Shown: one piece after another, positions 1 through 10,190 of the stretch | How the letters are laid out: every line of letters begins with the position of its first letter | Position numbering within the stretch: position 1 is the first letter of the stretch | NCBI GenBank assembly: GCA_050733695.1 | Contig: JBOHTO010000055.1 | Location: 1 to 39,996 of the forward strand | Source of the DNA: JBOHTO01 sp050733695 | GTDB taxonomy: Bacteria > Gemmatimonadota > Gemmatimonadetes > Gemmatimonadales > Gemmatimonadaceae | Direction of reading: 5' to 3' | Length of the DNA stretch: 39,996 bases | The notes under the pieces: generated by a model | The model's input: the letters and a program-made list of their open reading frames with translations, nothing else | Database searches by the model: none | Told to the model about the DNA's origin: nothing | Program-made: the position numbers and the translations under genes

Positions 1-1634
1 GATCGTCGAGCCTGGAGACGCGCCTCCGCTCGCTGCTGGACGCCGGTCGTCGTCGAAGTGACGTTCCTGCGCGCCTCGCGCTGCCGGCGTGGGCCATCGC
101 GCTGGCTCTCGTAGTCCTGCTCTCCGCCTTCGGCACGCCCGACGTGCGAGCGGATCCGCGGAAAGTGACCGCGCTGCCGGCTGCACCGGTACGTTCCCAT
201 GACCGGCAATCGCCCGGTTCGCATTCGCCGCCGGCCGGTGCAGCACGGCAGGCTCCTGGTCACATCCAGCGCCCTCTCGCCGTCGTCGATACGGTCGTCC
301 CGATGAGGTCGGTCTCGGTCGCGCCGGAGTTCCAGTGTCCGGCGAGACGTAGTGGCAGCCATTCCGTCAGCGTCAACTCCGACGACGAGTCGACGACGAT
401 CCGCATCAGAAGCGGTGATTGCACGCTGAGGCTCGAGTCGCAGGGCAGGATCACCTTCAACAACAGGTTTACCGATGTCACCAGCATCTCGCCTCGCGGT
501 CATCTGGATGTGGAAGAGGATGACGGGGAAACCGAGCGGCGCATCGAGATACGGTCGTCCGGCGACGGCACGCTGTCGCGGCGGTGGTTCGTGGACGGCG
601 AGGAGCGGGAGTACGGTGCGGACGCGCGCGCCTGGCTCGCTTCGGTGATAGTCGAGCTCGACAGGGCGAGCGGTTTCGTCGCCAGGGAACGCGCTGCGGC
701 AGTCATGCAGACGCAGGGTGTGCAGGGAGTGGTCGCCGAGATCCCGCTTCTCCGCGGCGACTACGTGCGAAGGATGTGGCTCGGAGAGCTGATCGGAAGC
801 GGGCAACTGGATGCCGCCGGCGTGCGGTCCATCCTGCAGACGGCGGCAAGGGAGATCGGGTCCGATTACGAGATGGCCGAACTGCTGCTGCACCTGGCTC
901 GTTCCGATCTTGTCACGCCGGAGAACCACGCGGCGTATGTCGGGGCGCTCGTGACCATCGGATCGGACTACGAACAGCGCCGGGCAATGCAGCCTCTCCT
1001 CGCGACGGGGCGGCTCGAGGAGAATGTCGTCGTGGCAGTGCTGGACGCGGCCCGCTCGATCGAGTCGGACTACGAACTGGCGGAGCTTCTCATCGGGATC
1101 GCTCGCACATACATGGGTGATGGCAGGATGCGGGCTCCCTTCTTCGCCGCGCTGGAGGGTGTTGGTTCCGACTACGAGCGCCGTCGTGTGCTGGATGTCG
1201 TCCTCGCGGAGGCTGGCGGCAGCAACGCCGTTGCGGCGAGTACCCTGCAGGCCGCCGCCGGCATCGATTCCGACTACGAGCAGGCCGAGCTTCTGCTTCG
1301 GGTTCCGGTGGCGACGCTGGCCGATCCGGTTGCGCGCGCGGCGTTCTTCGAGCGCGTAGCAACGATCGCATCGGACTACGAGCACGGGCGCGTTCTCTCG
1401 GCGGTGGTGCGCGTCCAGGGTGTGGGTGACGAGGTCTTGAGGGGCGCTCTCGAATCGTCAGCGAGCATGTCGCCGGGCTACGAGCGCGCGGAGTTTCTGG
1501 TCCAGCTCGCGCGCGGCGGCCGGATCACGGCAGCTCTGCGTCCGGCGTTCATGAAGGCGGCGGATGGTATCCGCTCCGAGTACGAGTATGGCCGGGTGAT
1601 GGCGGCGCTGCGCAATGGGTCGCGTGCGCAGTGA
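1..1634 (+). CDS. M56 (BlaR1/MecR1-type) membrane metallopeptidase, 3' part, with C-terminal 34-residue repeats
   Basis: The frame is open back to the first base, so the gene begins upstream and the ATG at 144 is internal. The first codons read SSLETRLRSLL followed by a hydrophobic segment (ALPAWAIALALVVLLSAF). That is how the last membrane helix of M56 peptidases usually looks, after the HExxH domain, which would lie outside the window. A Pro-rich linker and an extracytoplasmic beta-rich part follow. The rest is a run of exact 34-residue units opening with (I/V)xSDYE, seven complete plus a degenerate first and a truncated last copy. The units alternate between a form continuing AELL and a form continuing RRVL or GRVL. 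BlaR1/MecR1 proteins usually sense signals outside the cell and cleave a BlaI-type repressor. The repeat region may be a binding solenoid, which is inference. The family call rests on a short N-terminal piece. Confidence 0.72.
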   Translation, partial: SSSLETRLRSLLDAGRRRSDVPARLALPAWAIALALVVLLSAFGTPDVRADPRKVTALPAAPVRSHDRQSPGSHSPPAGAARQAPGHIQRPLAVVDTVVPMRSVSVAPEFQCPARRSGSHSVSVNSDDESTTIRIRSGDCTLRLESQGRITFNNRFTDVTSISPRGHLDVEEDDGETERRIEIRSSGDGTLSRRWFVDGEEREYGADARAWLASVIVELDRASGFVARERAAAVMQTQGVQGVVAEIPLLRGDYVRRMWLGELIGSGQLDAAGVRSILQTAAREIGSDYEMAELLLHLARSDLVTPENHAAYVGALVTIGSDYEQRRAMQPLLATGRLEENVVVAVLDAARSIESDYELAELLIGIARTYMGDGRMRAPFFAALEGVGSDYERRRVLDVVLAEAGGSNAVAASTLQAAAGIDSDYEQAELLLRVPVATLADPVARAAFFERVATIASDYEHGRVLSAVVRVQGVGDEVLRGALESSASMSPGYERAEFLVQLARGGRITAALRPAFMKAADGIRSEYEYGRVMAALRNGSRAQ

Positions 1635-1671
1635 GCGGGATTATCGACGCCGTGTCACGGACGGGCTGCGC

Positions 1672-4416
1672 ATGATGCGACCCGGCTCGCGCAGGGTCGC
1701 ACGCGGCATCGCGGCTGCTGTCGTGTTCAGCGCCGTTGTGTCGACGAATGTGACCGGCCAGGCCACCGGTGACTCCGTGGCCGCGGGGCAACGCGAGACG
1801 GGAGTCCGGCGGGAGGCGAGCGCCGACCGTCGTTCGGGTCTGCGAAAGCAGGCGGCCGCAACGGCGCTTGGGAATGGCGAGATCGACATCGATGGGCAGC
1901 TGTCGGAGGAGGTCTGGGAGAGTGCCACGCCTGTCACTGACTTCACCCAGAAGCAGCCGGTGGAAGGAGCGGCGCCAACGGAGGCCACGGAGGTGCGCTT
2001 TCTGTATGGCGAGGATGCCCTGTACGTCGGGGCCCGGATGTTCAGCGATGATCCTTCGGCGATTCAGGCGCCGGTGGGCAGGCGCGATGATGGTGGACAA
2101 TCGGAGCATCTGTTGATCTCCCTCGATCCGTACTTGGACCGGCGCACCGCCTACACGTTCGGAGTCACCGCATCCAGCGTGCGCATCGACTGGTACCACC
2201 CGGCCGACAACGAGTATCACACCGATATGTCGTTCGATCCGGTCTGGCAGGCCAGGGCGCGCATCGATTCGGTGGGCTGGACCGCGGAGATGCGCATACC
2301 CTACTCGCAGCTTCGCTTCAACGCGGGGGCGCGACAGGTATGGGGGATGAACATCGATCGCTGGATTCCGTCGCGAAAGGAAGATGTCTTCTGGATTCCG
2401 GTGCCGACCGACGTCCAGGCGTGGTCGTCCTATTTCGGGAATCTGACGGGCATAGAGGGTATCGAACCGTCGCGCCGCATCGAGCTGCTTCCGTATGTAG
2501 CCACCGACGCAACATTGCGCGGCGACGTGGATCCACTCGATCCCTTCACCGACGACCGCGAATTCGGGGGACGTGTCGGCGGCGACCTGAAGATGGGGCT
2601 CGGCCCGAACCTGACGCTCGAGGCGACGGTGAACCCGGACTTCGGGCAGGTGGAAGCCGATCCAGCGGAGGTCAACCTGTCTCAGTTCGAGACTTTCTTT
2701 TCTGAGAGGAGGCCGTTCTTCATCGAGGGAGCGCAGTTGCTTCAAGGGAACGGGCCGGGATACTTCTACTCGCGCCGGATCGGGGCCGCCCCGTTCGGCG
2801 CTGCGCTGAATCCCTACGACTACGACTACACGGACTTTCCCTCCACGAGCACGATTCTGGGAGCGGCAAAGCTCACTGGCCGGCTGGCATCGGGCACGTC
2901 TCTCGGCGCCCTCGCGGCTGTGACCGACGGTGAGAACGCCCGGATCTACGACGTCGCGACGGGGGGCGTGGAGAGGGTGCGCGTCGCGCCGCTCACCGCG
3001 TACGGTGTCGCCCGCGCGCAGCAGCAGTTCGGCGCTGCGGCATCGACCGCCGGTCTCATCCTGACTGGAGTACAGCGCAGGATGAACGGCGATTCCAATC
3101 TGGAAGACATCCTCACGAACAGCGCCGTGACCGGCGGTGGCGATTGGAACCTTCGCTTCAGGCAGGGTGAGTATTCGCTGTCCGGGCACGCAGGCTTCAG
3201 CTACATCGATGGCAACAAAGCTGCGATCACTCATGTGCAGCGATCCCCTGCTCGCTATTTCCAGCGGCCTGACGCTGATCATCTGGAGTTCGATCCCACT
3301 CGCACAGTGCTCGCCGGCTACACCTACGGGATCGGCTTCTCGCGCAACAGCGGCGACCACTGGCTCTGGGAACTCTACACACAGGCAGCGTCGCCCGGCT
3401 TCGAGCTCAACGATGCCGGACGCATCTCCAACGTCGACGGCCGCTTCTTCTACGGCAATCTCCGTTATCGGGAAACGACGCCGGGCACCTGGTTCAGGAG
3501 CTACAGCGTCGCACTATCCAGCGAGAACGAGTACGACTTCGGTGCGGTGCGCACATTCGGCGCCGTCCGCAGCGATGTTGAGCTCACGTTCAGCAACTTC
3601 TGGGAGCTGAACCTCACCGGCTGGACGGATTTCCGCGCGCAGAGTCCATCCCACACGCGCGGCGGACCATATCTGGGAGCGGGCCAGGCGTGGGTAGGGA
3701 TAGCACGCCTGGCGAACAGCTTCGCTTCGAGCACTCGCTGGAACGGGCGCGTCTACTACGGCGAGAACGAGCAGGGCGAGGTGACCTACAGGCTGAGCGG
3801 CGGGATCTCCTTCCGTCCGGGACCGCAGTGGAGATTCTCTGCCGATCCCAACTATCTCCGTTCCATCAATCCACGCCAGTACATCACAACTCTCGACCGG
3901 CCGGCGGGTGACGCGCGAACGTTCGGCAACCGGTACGTGTTCTCCTTCATCGACCGCAGCACCTTTCTCGTCCAGCTTCGTGCGACCTATACGTTCAAGC
4001 CGGACCTCACGCTCGAGCTGTACGCCGAGCCGTTTGCCGCGAGCGGACGTTACTACGACTTCGGCGAGCTCCCTGCGGCGCGCTCGTACGACCTGCGCTT
4101 CTACGGTGCCGCGCCGGGAACGTCCGCCGATCGCCAGGAGAACGGCGACGTCGTTGTCACGGAGACCCTCCCCGGCGGTCCTGACAGCTTCACGCTTCCA
4201 TTTCGCGATTTCAACGTTCGCTCATTCCGGAGCAACATGGTGCTGCGTTGGGAATGGCGCGCGGGCAGCACGTTCTACGTCGTATGGCAGCAGGATCGCT
4301 TCGGCGATGAAGCGGAGGGCAGCCTCGTGAGCGCCGGCGATCTTTTCGACAGCTTCTCCGCCGTCGGCGACAACTTCCTTGCGGTCAAGGCGAGTTTCTG
4401 GATTCCGGTTAACTGA
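1672..4416 (+). CDS. DUF5916 outer-membrane beta-barrel protein with N-terminal CBM9-like domain
   Basis: About 914 residues. I start at one of the paired ATGs (1672/1675), directly before a signal peptide (RRVARGIAAAVVFSAVVS, then GQA). The more upstream ATG at 1615 overlaps the previous gene and adds a charged stretch. Residues about 45-200 look like a carbohydrate-binding family 9 domain (DIDGQLSEEVWESA, later LYVGARMF). The centre carries the conserved DUF5916 block NPDFGQVEADPAEVNLSQF followed by FFSERRPFFIEGAQL. The remainder alternates aromatic and polar residues as in a beta-barrel and ends in SFWIPVN. Such proteins are common in Bacteroidetes and Gemmatimonadota and are often misnamed hydrolases. 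The substrate is unknown, and a role in outer-membrane transport or binding is inferred. The gene follows the M56 gene by under 50 bases and may be cotranscribed with it. Confidence 0.85.
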   Translation: MMRPGSRRVARGIAAAVVFSAVVSTNVTGQATGDSVAAGQRETGVRREASADRRSGLRKQAAATALGNGEIDIDGQLSEEVWESATPVTDFTQKQPVEGAAPTEATEVRFLYGEDALYVGARMFSDDPSAIQAPVGRRDDGGQSEHLLISLDPYLDRRTAYTFGVTASSVRIDWYHPADNEYHTDMSFDPVWQARARIDSVGWTAEMRIPYSQLRFNAGARQVWGMNIDRWIPSRKEDVFWIPVPTDVQAWSSYFGNLTGIEGIEPSRRIELLPYVATDATLRGDVDPLDPFTDDREFGGRVGGDLKMGLGPNLTLEATVNPDFGQVEADPAEVNLSQFETFFSERRPFFIEGAQLLQGNGPGYFYSRRIGAAPFGAALNPYDYDYTDFPSTSTILGAAKLTGRLASGTSLGALAAVTDGENARIYDVATGGVERVRVAPLTAYGVARAQQQFGAAASTAGLILTGVQRRMNGDSNLEDILTNSAVTGGGDWNLRFRQGEYSLSGHAGFSYIDGNKAAITHVQRSPARYFQRPDADHLEFDPTRTVLAGYTYGIGFSRNSGDHWLWELYTQAASPGFELNDAGRISNVDGRFFYGNLRYRETTPGTWFRSYSVALSSENEYDFGAVRTFGAVRSDVELTFSNFWELNLTGWTDFRAQSPSHTRGGPYLGAGQAWVGIARLANSFASSTRWNGRVYYGENEQGEVTYRLSGGISFRPGPQWRFSADPNYLRSINPRQYITTLDRPAGDARTFGNRYVFSFIDRSTFLVQLRATYTFKPDLTLELYAEPFAASGRYYDFGELPAARSYDLRFYGAAPGTSADRQENGDVVVTETLPGGPDSFTLPFRDFNVRSFRSNMVLRWEWRAGSTFYVVWQQDRFGDEAEGSLVSAGDLFDSFSAVGDNFLAVKASFWIPVN

Positions 4417-4555
4417 ATTCGGTCGGAGCAGGAACGGCTCGCTCATACCTGTGGTGAGCGCGATGACGAACGTGCTCGCCGGGCCGCGGCGTGCACCGGA
4501 CCCGCCGCCGGCCTGCCGGATTGCAACTATGTCGCCGCTGACATTACATCGATCG

Positions 4556-4669
4556 ATGGCTCCTGACGATAAACCGCTCGTGTGGCTCCGGGGCGAGATC
4601 AGGACCCTACCGTTTACAGCGGCGGCGCGCGCCGAGGCCGGGATACTGTTGCGCCGGCCGCAGCAAGGA
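4556..4669 (+). pseudogene. truncated RelE/ParE-type (Gp49-like, HigB) toxin gene
   Basis: From the ATG at 4556 the frame reads MAPDDKPLVWLRGEIRTLPF and then an Ala/Glu-rich helix ending LLRRPQQG. This matches the N-terminus of phage Gp49-like/HigB toxins, which usually begin with a PLVWLHGEIKTPPF-like block and an AGxLLRRLQxG helix and run to about 105-115 residues. After about 38 residues the similarity stops. The frame then runs into the antitoxin gene in the wrong register and ends near 4789. The central and C-terminal parts, which hold the catalytic residues in this fold, are absent. The simplest reading is an internal deletion that removed roughly 70 codons while leaving the antitoxin untouched. 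Recognition is from remembered family sequence, not a search. Confidence 0.75.
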
Positions 4670-4683
4670 TGGAGGAGCAGTAG

Positions 4684-5016
4684 ATGGACAAGCGGAAACA
4701 GAAACGGCTTGAGGCGGTCGGCTGGCAGGTGGGCAGTGCGGCAGAGTTCCTCGGGCTGTCGGCTGCCGAAGCGCAGCTCGTCGAAATGAAGCTCGTGTTA
4801 AGCGCGAAGCTGCGGGCGACGAGTCGGCAGCGACACTGGACTCAGACGGCGCTGGCCAAACGTCTGGGTTCGAGACAGTCGCGCGTGGCGAAGATGGAGG
4901 CGGGTGATCCGAGCGTCTCGCTCGCGCTCCTGGTGCGCGGCCTGTTGGCGGTCGGCGCGACGCCCAGGGACATTGCGCGCACCCTCTCGACGCGCGCTGC
5001 CTGGCGGTCTGGCTAA
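4684..5016 (+). CDS. XRE-family HTH antitoxin (HigA-like), orphaned
   Basis: 110 residues. The start follows a GGAGG sequence at about 8 bases spacing. The N-terminal half (MDKRKQKRLEAVGWQVGSAA, then FLGLSAAEAQLVEMKLVLS) and the helix-turn-helix (LAKRLGSRQSRVAKMEAGDP) match antitoxins that follow Gp49-like RelE toxins. Such antitoxins bind their toxin and repress their own promoter. The only toxin sequence nearby is the fragment just upstream, so the protein has no intact partner here. It could still act as a regulator or protect against a related toxin. The C-terminus is slightly basic and not obviously truncated. It ends convergently with gyrB. Bases 5017-5183 hold no gene and no strong terminator that I can see. 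Confidence 0.85.
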   Translation: MDKRKQKRLEAVGWQVGSAAEFLGLSAAEAQLVEMKLVLSAKLRATSRQRHWTQTALAKRLGSRQSRVAKMEAGDPSVSLALLVRGLLAVGATPRDIARTLSTRAAWRSG

Positions 5017-5183
5017 CCGCTTACGGTTCAACTGCCGCCGAAGGAATAGAGCGAGCGGAGCGAGCACACCATCCAGACAGTGGCCTGCACACCCGCAAAC
5101 GGATCCCCGCGCCGCAATGGCGCGCAGAACTTCGAAGCGTCCGTGTTGGTCGAATCGAATCGTCGATACGCGAGGCGCCGGCG

Positions 5184-7130
<1,947 letters not shown>

Positions 7131-7265
7131 CAACTCTCGCTGGTGCCGTGGGAATGCTACCGAAGACAAGCCGAAATCAGCTTCTGACCCAACCTGTAAA
7201 GCTAACCCTTCATGGCGGCCCCCGCAAGCCGGCTGCCGCACGCCAAATCATTGCAGTGCATGCTG

Positions 7266-7676
7266 TTACCGCCTCAGCAACCAGCGGATCCTGCGCAGTG
7301 GAGCGCGCCGCTCGCCGCGGCCCGGTCCGCGCGTGTTGAGGGCGCGTACCAGTTCGGGCTCCATGAGCGACAGCTCGGTCATCCAGGCGTTCGTGGTGAC
7401 CGCCACGAAGAGCGTGCCGTCGGCAGTCACCGAGAGCGGCGTTGTCACGGCGGCGATCTGCCTGCCCACCAGCGAGGCCCACTCCGGAATCACGCCCGCC
7501 TGATCCACCCGGTCGGAGAGTCCCGAACGCTCCAGATACCGGTTCAGTGCATCGCGCAGCAGCTCCGGCTTTCTACGCGCCTTGTCGGCCCCACCCCCGC
7601 CCCCCCCTCCCGCCGCCGCCGACCGGCCGCCAGTCTGCTCTCGCCGTGCCGGCCGCCTCGCGCCATCAGCGGACAT
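7266..7676 (-). CDS. DUF721 (DciA-like) protein
   Basis: 136 residues. The ATG at 7676 lies inside the end of recF (11-base overlap), which supports translational coupling. The core (LRDALNRYLERSGLSDRV, then EWASLVGRQIAAVTTPLSV and LFVAVTTNAWMTELSLM) is the DUF721 fold. Members related to DciA help load the replicative helicase in bacteria without DnaC/DnaI. That role for this protein is inferred from family and position between recF and gyrB. The N-terminal 30 residues are low complexity, with a seven-glycine run encoded over an eight-base C/G homopolymer (7600-7607 on the plus strand). Slippage there would shift the frame ahead of the whole domain. It ends in a basic tail (RRIRWLLRR). Confidence 0.85.
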   Translation of the reverse strand: MSADGARRPARREQTGGRSAAAGGGGGGGADKARRKPELLRDALNRYLERSGLSDRVDQAGVIPEWASLVGRQIAAVTTPLSVTADGTLFVAVTTNAWMTELSLMEPELVRALNTRGPGRGERRAPLRRIRWLLRR

Positions 7677-8853
7677 GCATCCCGTCCACGGGCGCGACGA
7701 CGCCGCGCACGATTCGCAGCCGTGCGACCCGCGCGAGTTCCGCTGGAATGTCGGTTTCGCGCGGCACGGCCAGCACGGTCTGACGCCTGGAATCCGCCAG
7801 CAGCAGTTCCAGTATGCGGACAGTGCGTCGCGCGTCGAGCTCGGCGAATGGATCATCGAGAAGCAGCAACGGTTCCGTGCCGGATGCCTCGCGTATGGTT
7901 TCGGCCTCCAGCATTCGAAGCGCGATCGCGGCCGTCCGCTGCTGGCCGGCAGATCCGAACGTTCGGAGCTCGCGTCCCCCGAGCGTGAGCTCGAGTTCGT
8001 CCCGATGCGGCCCACTCCCGGTGACGCCTCTCCTGACATCCTGAACGCGTCGCGCGGCGAAGTCAGCGAGCAGCGCCGACCGCGGGTCGCCGGTCGGGTC
8101 GAGCCGGCTCACGTAGCGCATTCGGCTCGGGCCCTCTTCGCCCATTGCGGCGCACCGCTCCGCGAAGGGTTGCGCGAAGCGCTCGACCCAGGACAGCCGC
8201 TCGGTGCGAAGGATGGCGCCGTGTTCGGCCAGCGCGGGTTCCCATACGGCCGCGAGGTCAACACCACCACCACCGCCCAGTGCGCGCAATGCAGCGTTCC
8301 GGCGCGCAAGAGCCGCGCGATATTTCTGGAACGCTGCAAGGTAGCGGCGCGATGTCAGCGCAAGCGCCACATCCAGAAAGCGTCTGCGCGCGGCGGGCGG
8401 TCCGGCGATGAGGTCCACGTCACGCGGGGCGAACATCACCGCCGGCAGGGTGCCGAGCGCATCGCTGAGGCGCTCCGGTTCCTTGCCGTCGATTCGAACG
8501 AGCTTGCATCTGGTCGCCCGCTCGTAACCAACGGCGATGCTGCGAGCGCCGTTCTGCGCCCGGAACGTGGACGTGTCAGACTCGGCAGCGAGATGAAAGC
8601 CGGCGGAATCGAACCGGACAAGGTCCTGATCGCGGCCACCGCGTGCCGAGCGCAGGAGGTGGAGGTAGTAGATCGCCTCGAGCAGATTCGTCTTGCCATG
8701 TCCGTTCTCGCCGACGAGGGTGAACCCTTCGGGCGGCGACGTTATCTCGACGTGTTCAAGGTTGCGAAAATCGCGTGCGGCGAACCGGAGCAACGGCGCG
8801 TGCTCGCCGGTCGTGAGCGATGTCGGCAGGGTGGCCGCTCCGGGCGCCGTCAC
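7666..8853 (-). CDS. recF: DNA replication/repair protein RecF
   Basis: 395 residues from a GTG at 8853 that overlaps the stop of the preceding lipoprotein gene (GTGA). RecF is an SMC-like ABC ATPase that with RecO and RecR loads RecA at single-strand gaps. Seen here: FAARDFRNLEHVEI near the N-terminus, Walker A GENGHGKTN, the RecF region YLHLLRSARGGRDQDLVRF, signature GSAGQQRT, and Walker B LLLLDDPFAELD. A five-glycine insert sits in the middle (RALGGGGGVDLAAVW). The family is usually 350-400 residues, so the length fits. It is followed by DUF721 and gyrB, the classical order, but the usual upstream partners dnaA and dnaN are replaced by a lipoprotein and an enoyl-CoA hydratase gene. Confidence 0.95.
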   Translation of the reverse strand: MTAPGAATLPTSLTTGEHAPLLRFAARDFRNLEHVEITSPPEGFTLVGENGHGKTNLLEAIYYLHLLRSARGGRDQDLVRFDSAGFHLAAESDTSTFRAQNGARSIAVGYERATRCKLVRIDGKEPERLSDALGTLPAVMFAPRDVDLIAGPPAARRRFLDVALALTSRRYLAAFQKYRAALARRNAALRALGGGGGVDLAAVWEPALAEHGAILRTERLSWVERFAQPFAERCAAMGEEGPSRMRYVSRLDPTGDPRSALLADFAARRVQDVRRGVTGSGPHRDELELTLGGRELRTFGSAGQQRTAAIALRMLEAETIREASGTEPLLLLDDPFAELDARRTVRILELLLADSRRQTVLAVPRETDIPAELARVARLRIVRGVVAPVDGMHVR

Positions 8854-9290
8854 GGGGCCGCGGCGACGACTGCGGTTGCGGTTGCGGTTGCGCTGAACAT
8901 CTGGTCGTCCGTCGCCGTGGCGGTGATCACGATCTCGCTTCCGGGTGTCGCCGTGAGCGCCACGGGCAGGAGGAAGTCGAGCTCGATCGTGGATACGTCG
9001 GAGCGGTCGTGGCGCGCGAGATAGCTGCTGTCACCGCTCACCGCCTCGATGACGAGCAGTACCAGGCCACTTCGGTCCCGCGCACTTGCATGTCCCGCGA
9101 CGCTGTCGCCCGGTGCAAAGCTGGTCGCTGCGAGCTCGATTGCGACGGTCGGCGGGACGAGCCGCTCGCGCTCACTGAGACAGCCTGCGGCCGCAAGCGC
9201 GATCGCGACCGTCGCCGCGCAGAGACGACGGTGGCACGAGCGCGTGGAGGGCGTTCCGGTGGCCCGCCTGTCCTGGAACGCCGACCGCAT
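8850..9290 (-). CDS. small putative lipoprotein, function unknown
   Basis: 146 residues from the ATG at 9290, which shares one base with the stop of the enoyl-CoA hydratase gene. Its own stop overlaps the recF GTG. The N-terminus is basic, then hydrophobic, then a lipobox (ALAAAG before Cys37), so it is probably exported and lipid-anchored. The mature part reads like a single immunoglobulin-type beta-sandwich (VPPTVAIELAATSFAPGDSV; SGLVLLVIEAVSGDSS; LLPVALTATPGSEIVITATA). It ends in an Ala/Thr/Val repeat encoded by tandem GTTGCG-like units near 8870-8895. I recognise no family. The tight coupling with recF looks like co-expression by position, with no visible functional link. Confidence 0.7.
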   Translation of the reverse strand: MRSAFQDRRATGTPSTRSCHRRLCAATVAIALAAAGCLSERERLVPPTVAIELAATSFAPGDSVAGHASARDRSGLVLLVIEAVSGDSSYLARHDRSDVSTIELDFLLPVALTATPGSEIVITATATDDQMFSATATATAVVAAAP

Positions 9291-10069
9291 CACTTGCCCG
9301 TGAAGCGGGGTGGGCGCTTCTCCATGAACGCGCGCATTCCCTCCCGCATGTCGCTCGTGGATGCGAGGAGCCCGAAGTGATTTGCTTCGAGAGCGAGTCC
9401 CTGCTCCAGCGTCATATCGAGTCCGAGGTCCACGGCTTCGATGCACAGCGCTACGGCGGCGGGCCCGTTCGCCATTATCCCGCGCAGCATCGCCTCGGCT
9501 GTGGCGGTGAGCTCCGCGGCGGGGACCACCGCATTCACGAGGCCGATTCTGTATGCCTCGCCGGCATCGATCATCTCACCGGTGAGGAGAAGCTGGAGCG
9601 CGCGACCCTTCCCGACGAGCCGCGCCAGGCGCTGAGTTCCGCCGTAACCCGGACCGATGCCGAGCTTTGTCTCCGGCTGTCCGAACTTCGCCGTGTCGCT
9701 CGCGATCCGGATGTGGCATGCCAGCGCCAGTTCACAGCCGCCACCGAGGGCGAAACCGTTGACTGCGGCGATGACCGGCTTGGCCGAAGTCTCGAAGCGG
9801 CGAAAGATCTCCTGTCCGCGGAGCGCGCGTTGCTTTCCATCGAGCGGCCCCTGTTCGGCGAGCTCTCCGATATCGGCCCCGGCGACAAAAGCCCGACCTG
9901 CTCCGGTCACGATCGCGCCAGCGATGTCCGAGCGACCGCGACTCTCGTCGATCGCCTGCCCGAGCTCGCGCACGACCGCGTCGTTGAGGGCGTTGAGCTT
10001 TTCCGGGCGGTTGACGGTGAGCGTGGCGAGCCGGTCCGTGACGGCCAGGGAGATCGCTTCGTATGACAT
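9290..10069 (-). CDS. enoyl-CoA hydratase/isomerase (crotonase family)
   Basis: 259 residues from the ATG at 10069 (MSYEAISLAVTDRLATLTVN). The longer open frame to 10192 is low complexity and overlaps the divergent gene. The crotonase fold is clear: NRPEKLNALN, the oxyanion-hole region GRAFVAGADIGEL, GFALGGGCELALACHI and FGQPETKLGIGPGYGGTQRL. Both catalytic glutamates of true enoyl-CoA hydratases are present (about E113 and E133), so hydration of trans-2-enoyl-CoA to 3-hydroxyacyl-CoA is likely. The protein ends PPRFTGK, typical for the family. It appears to be the first gene of the strand that runs into recF and gyrB. The substrate chain length cannot be told from sequence. Confidence 0.92.
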   Translation of the reverse strand: MSYEAISLAVTDRLATLTVNRPEKLNALNDAVVRELGQAIDESRGRSDIAGAIVTGAGRAFVAGADIGELAEQGPLDGKQRALRGQEIFRRFETSAKPVIAAVNGFALGGGCELALACHIRIASDTAKFGQPETKLGIGPGYGGTQRLARLVGKGRALQLLLTGEMIDAGEAYRIGLVNAVVPAAELTATAEAMLRGIMANGPAAVALCIEAVDLGLDMTLEQGLALEANHFGLLASTSDMREGMRAFMEKRPPRFTGK

Positions 10070-10113
10070 CGAGGAATCGGAGCCGGAAGGATGAGTCCGG
10101 GGCTGAGCCGGTT

Positions 10114-10130
10114 GCCGCCTGCGAGGCGGC
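10114..10130. other. short GC hairpin in a divergent intergenic region
   Basis: A perfect six-base inverted repeat (GCCGCC / GGCGGC) with a five-base loop lies in the 121-base gap between the divergent enoyl-CoA hydratase and topoisomerase IB genes. There is no T-run, so it is not a convincing terminator. It could sit in the 5' untranslated region of the minus-strand transcript. No promoter in the gap was convincing to me. Confidence 0.3.
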
Positions 10131-10190
10131 GGCACTGCTCGCAATCTAACGGCGCGGCGCGCTTTCTGCGCCCGTAACGGGGCCCATACC

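Noticed and set aside
1549..3360. A 603-residue open frame on the minus strand
   Set aside because: It is antisense to the DUF5916 gene, has no recognisable domain and shows the Arg/Pro/His-rich composition expected of the opposite strand of GC-rich coding DNA.
7131..7265. Origin of replication or DnaA boxes near gyrB/recF
   Set aside because: No cluster of TTATCCACA-like boxes was seen and dnaA and dnaN are absent.
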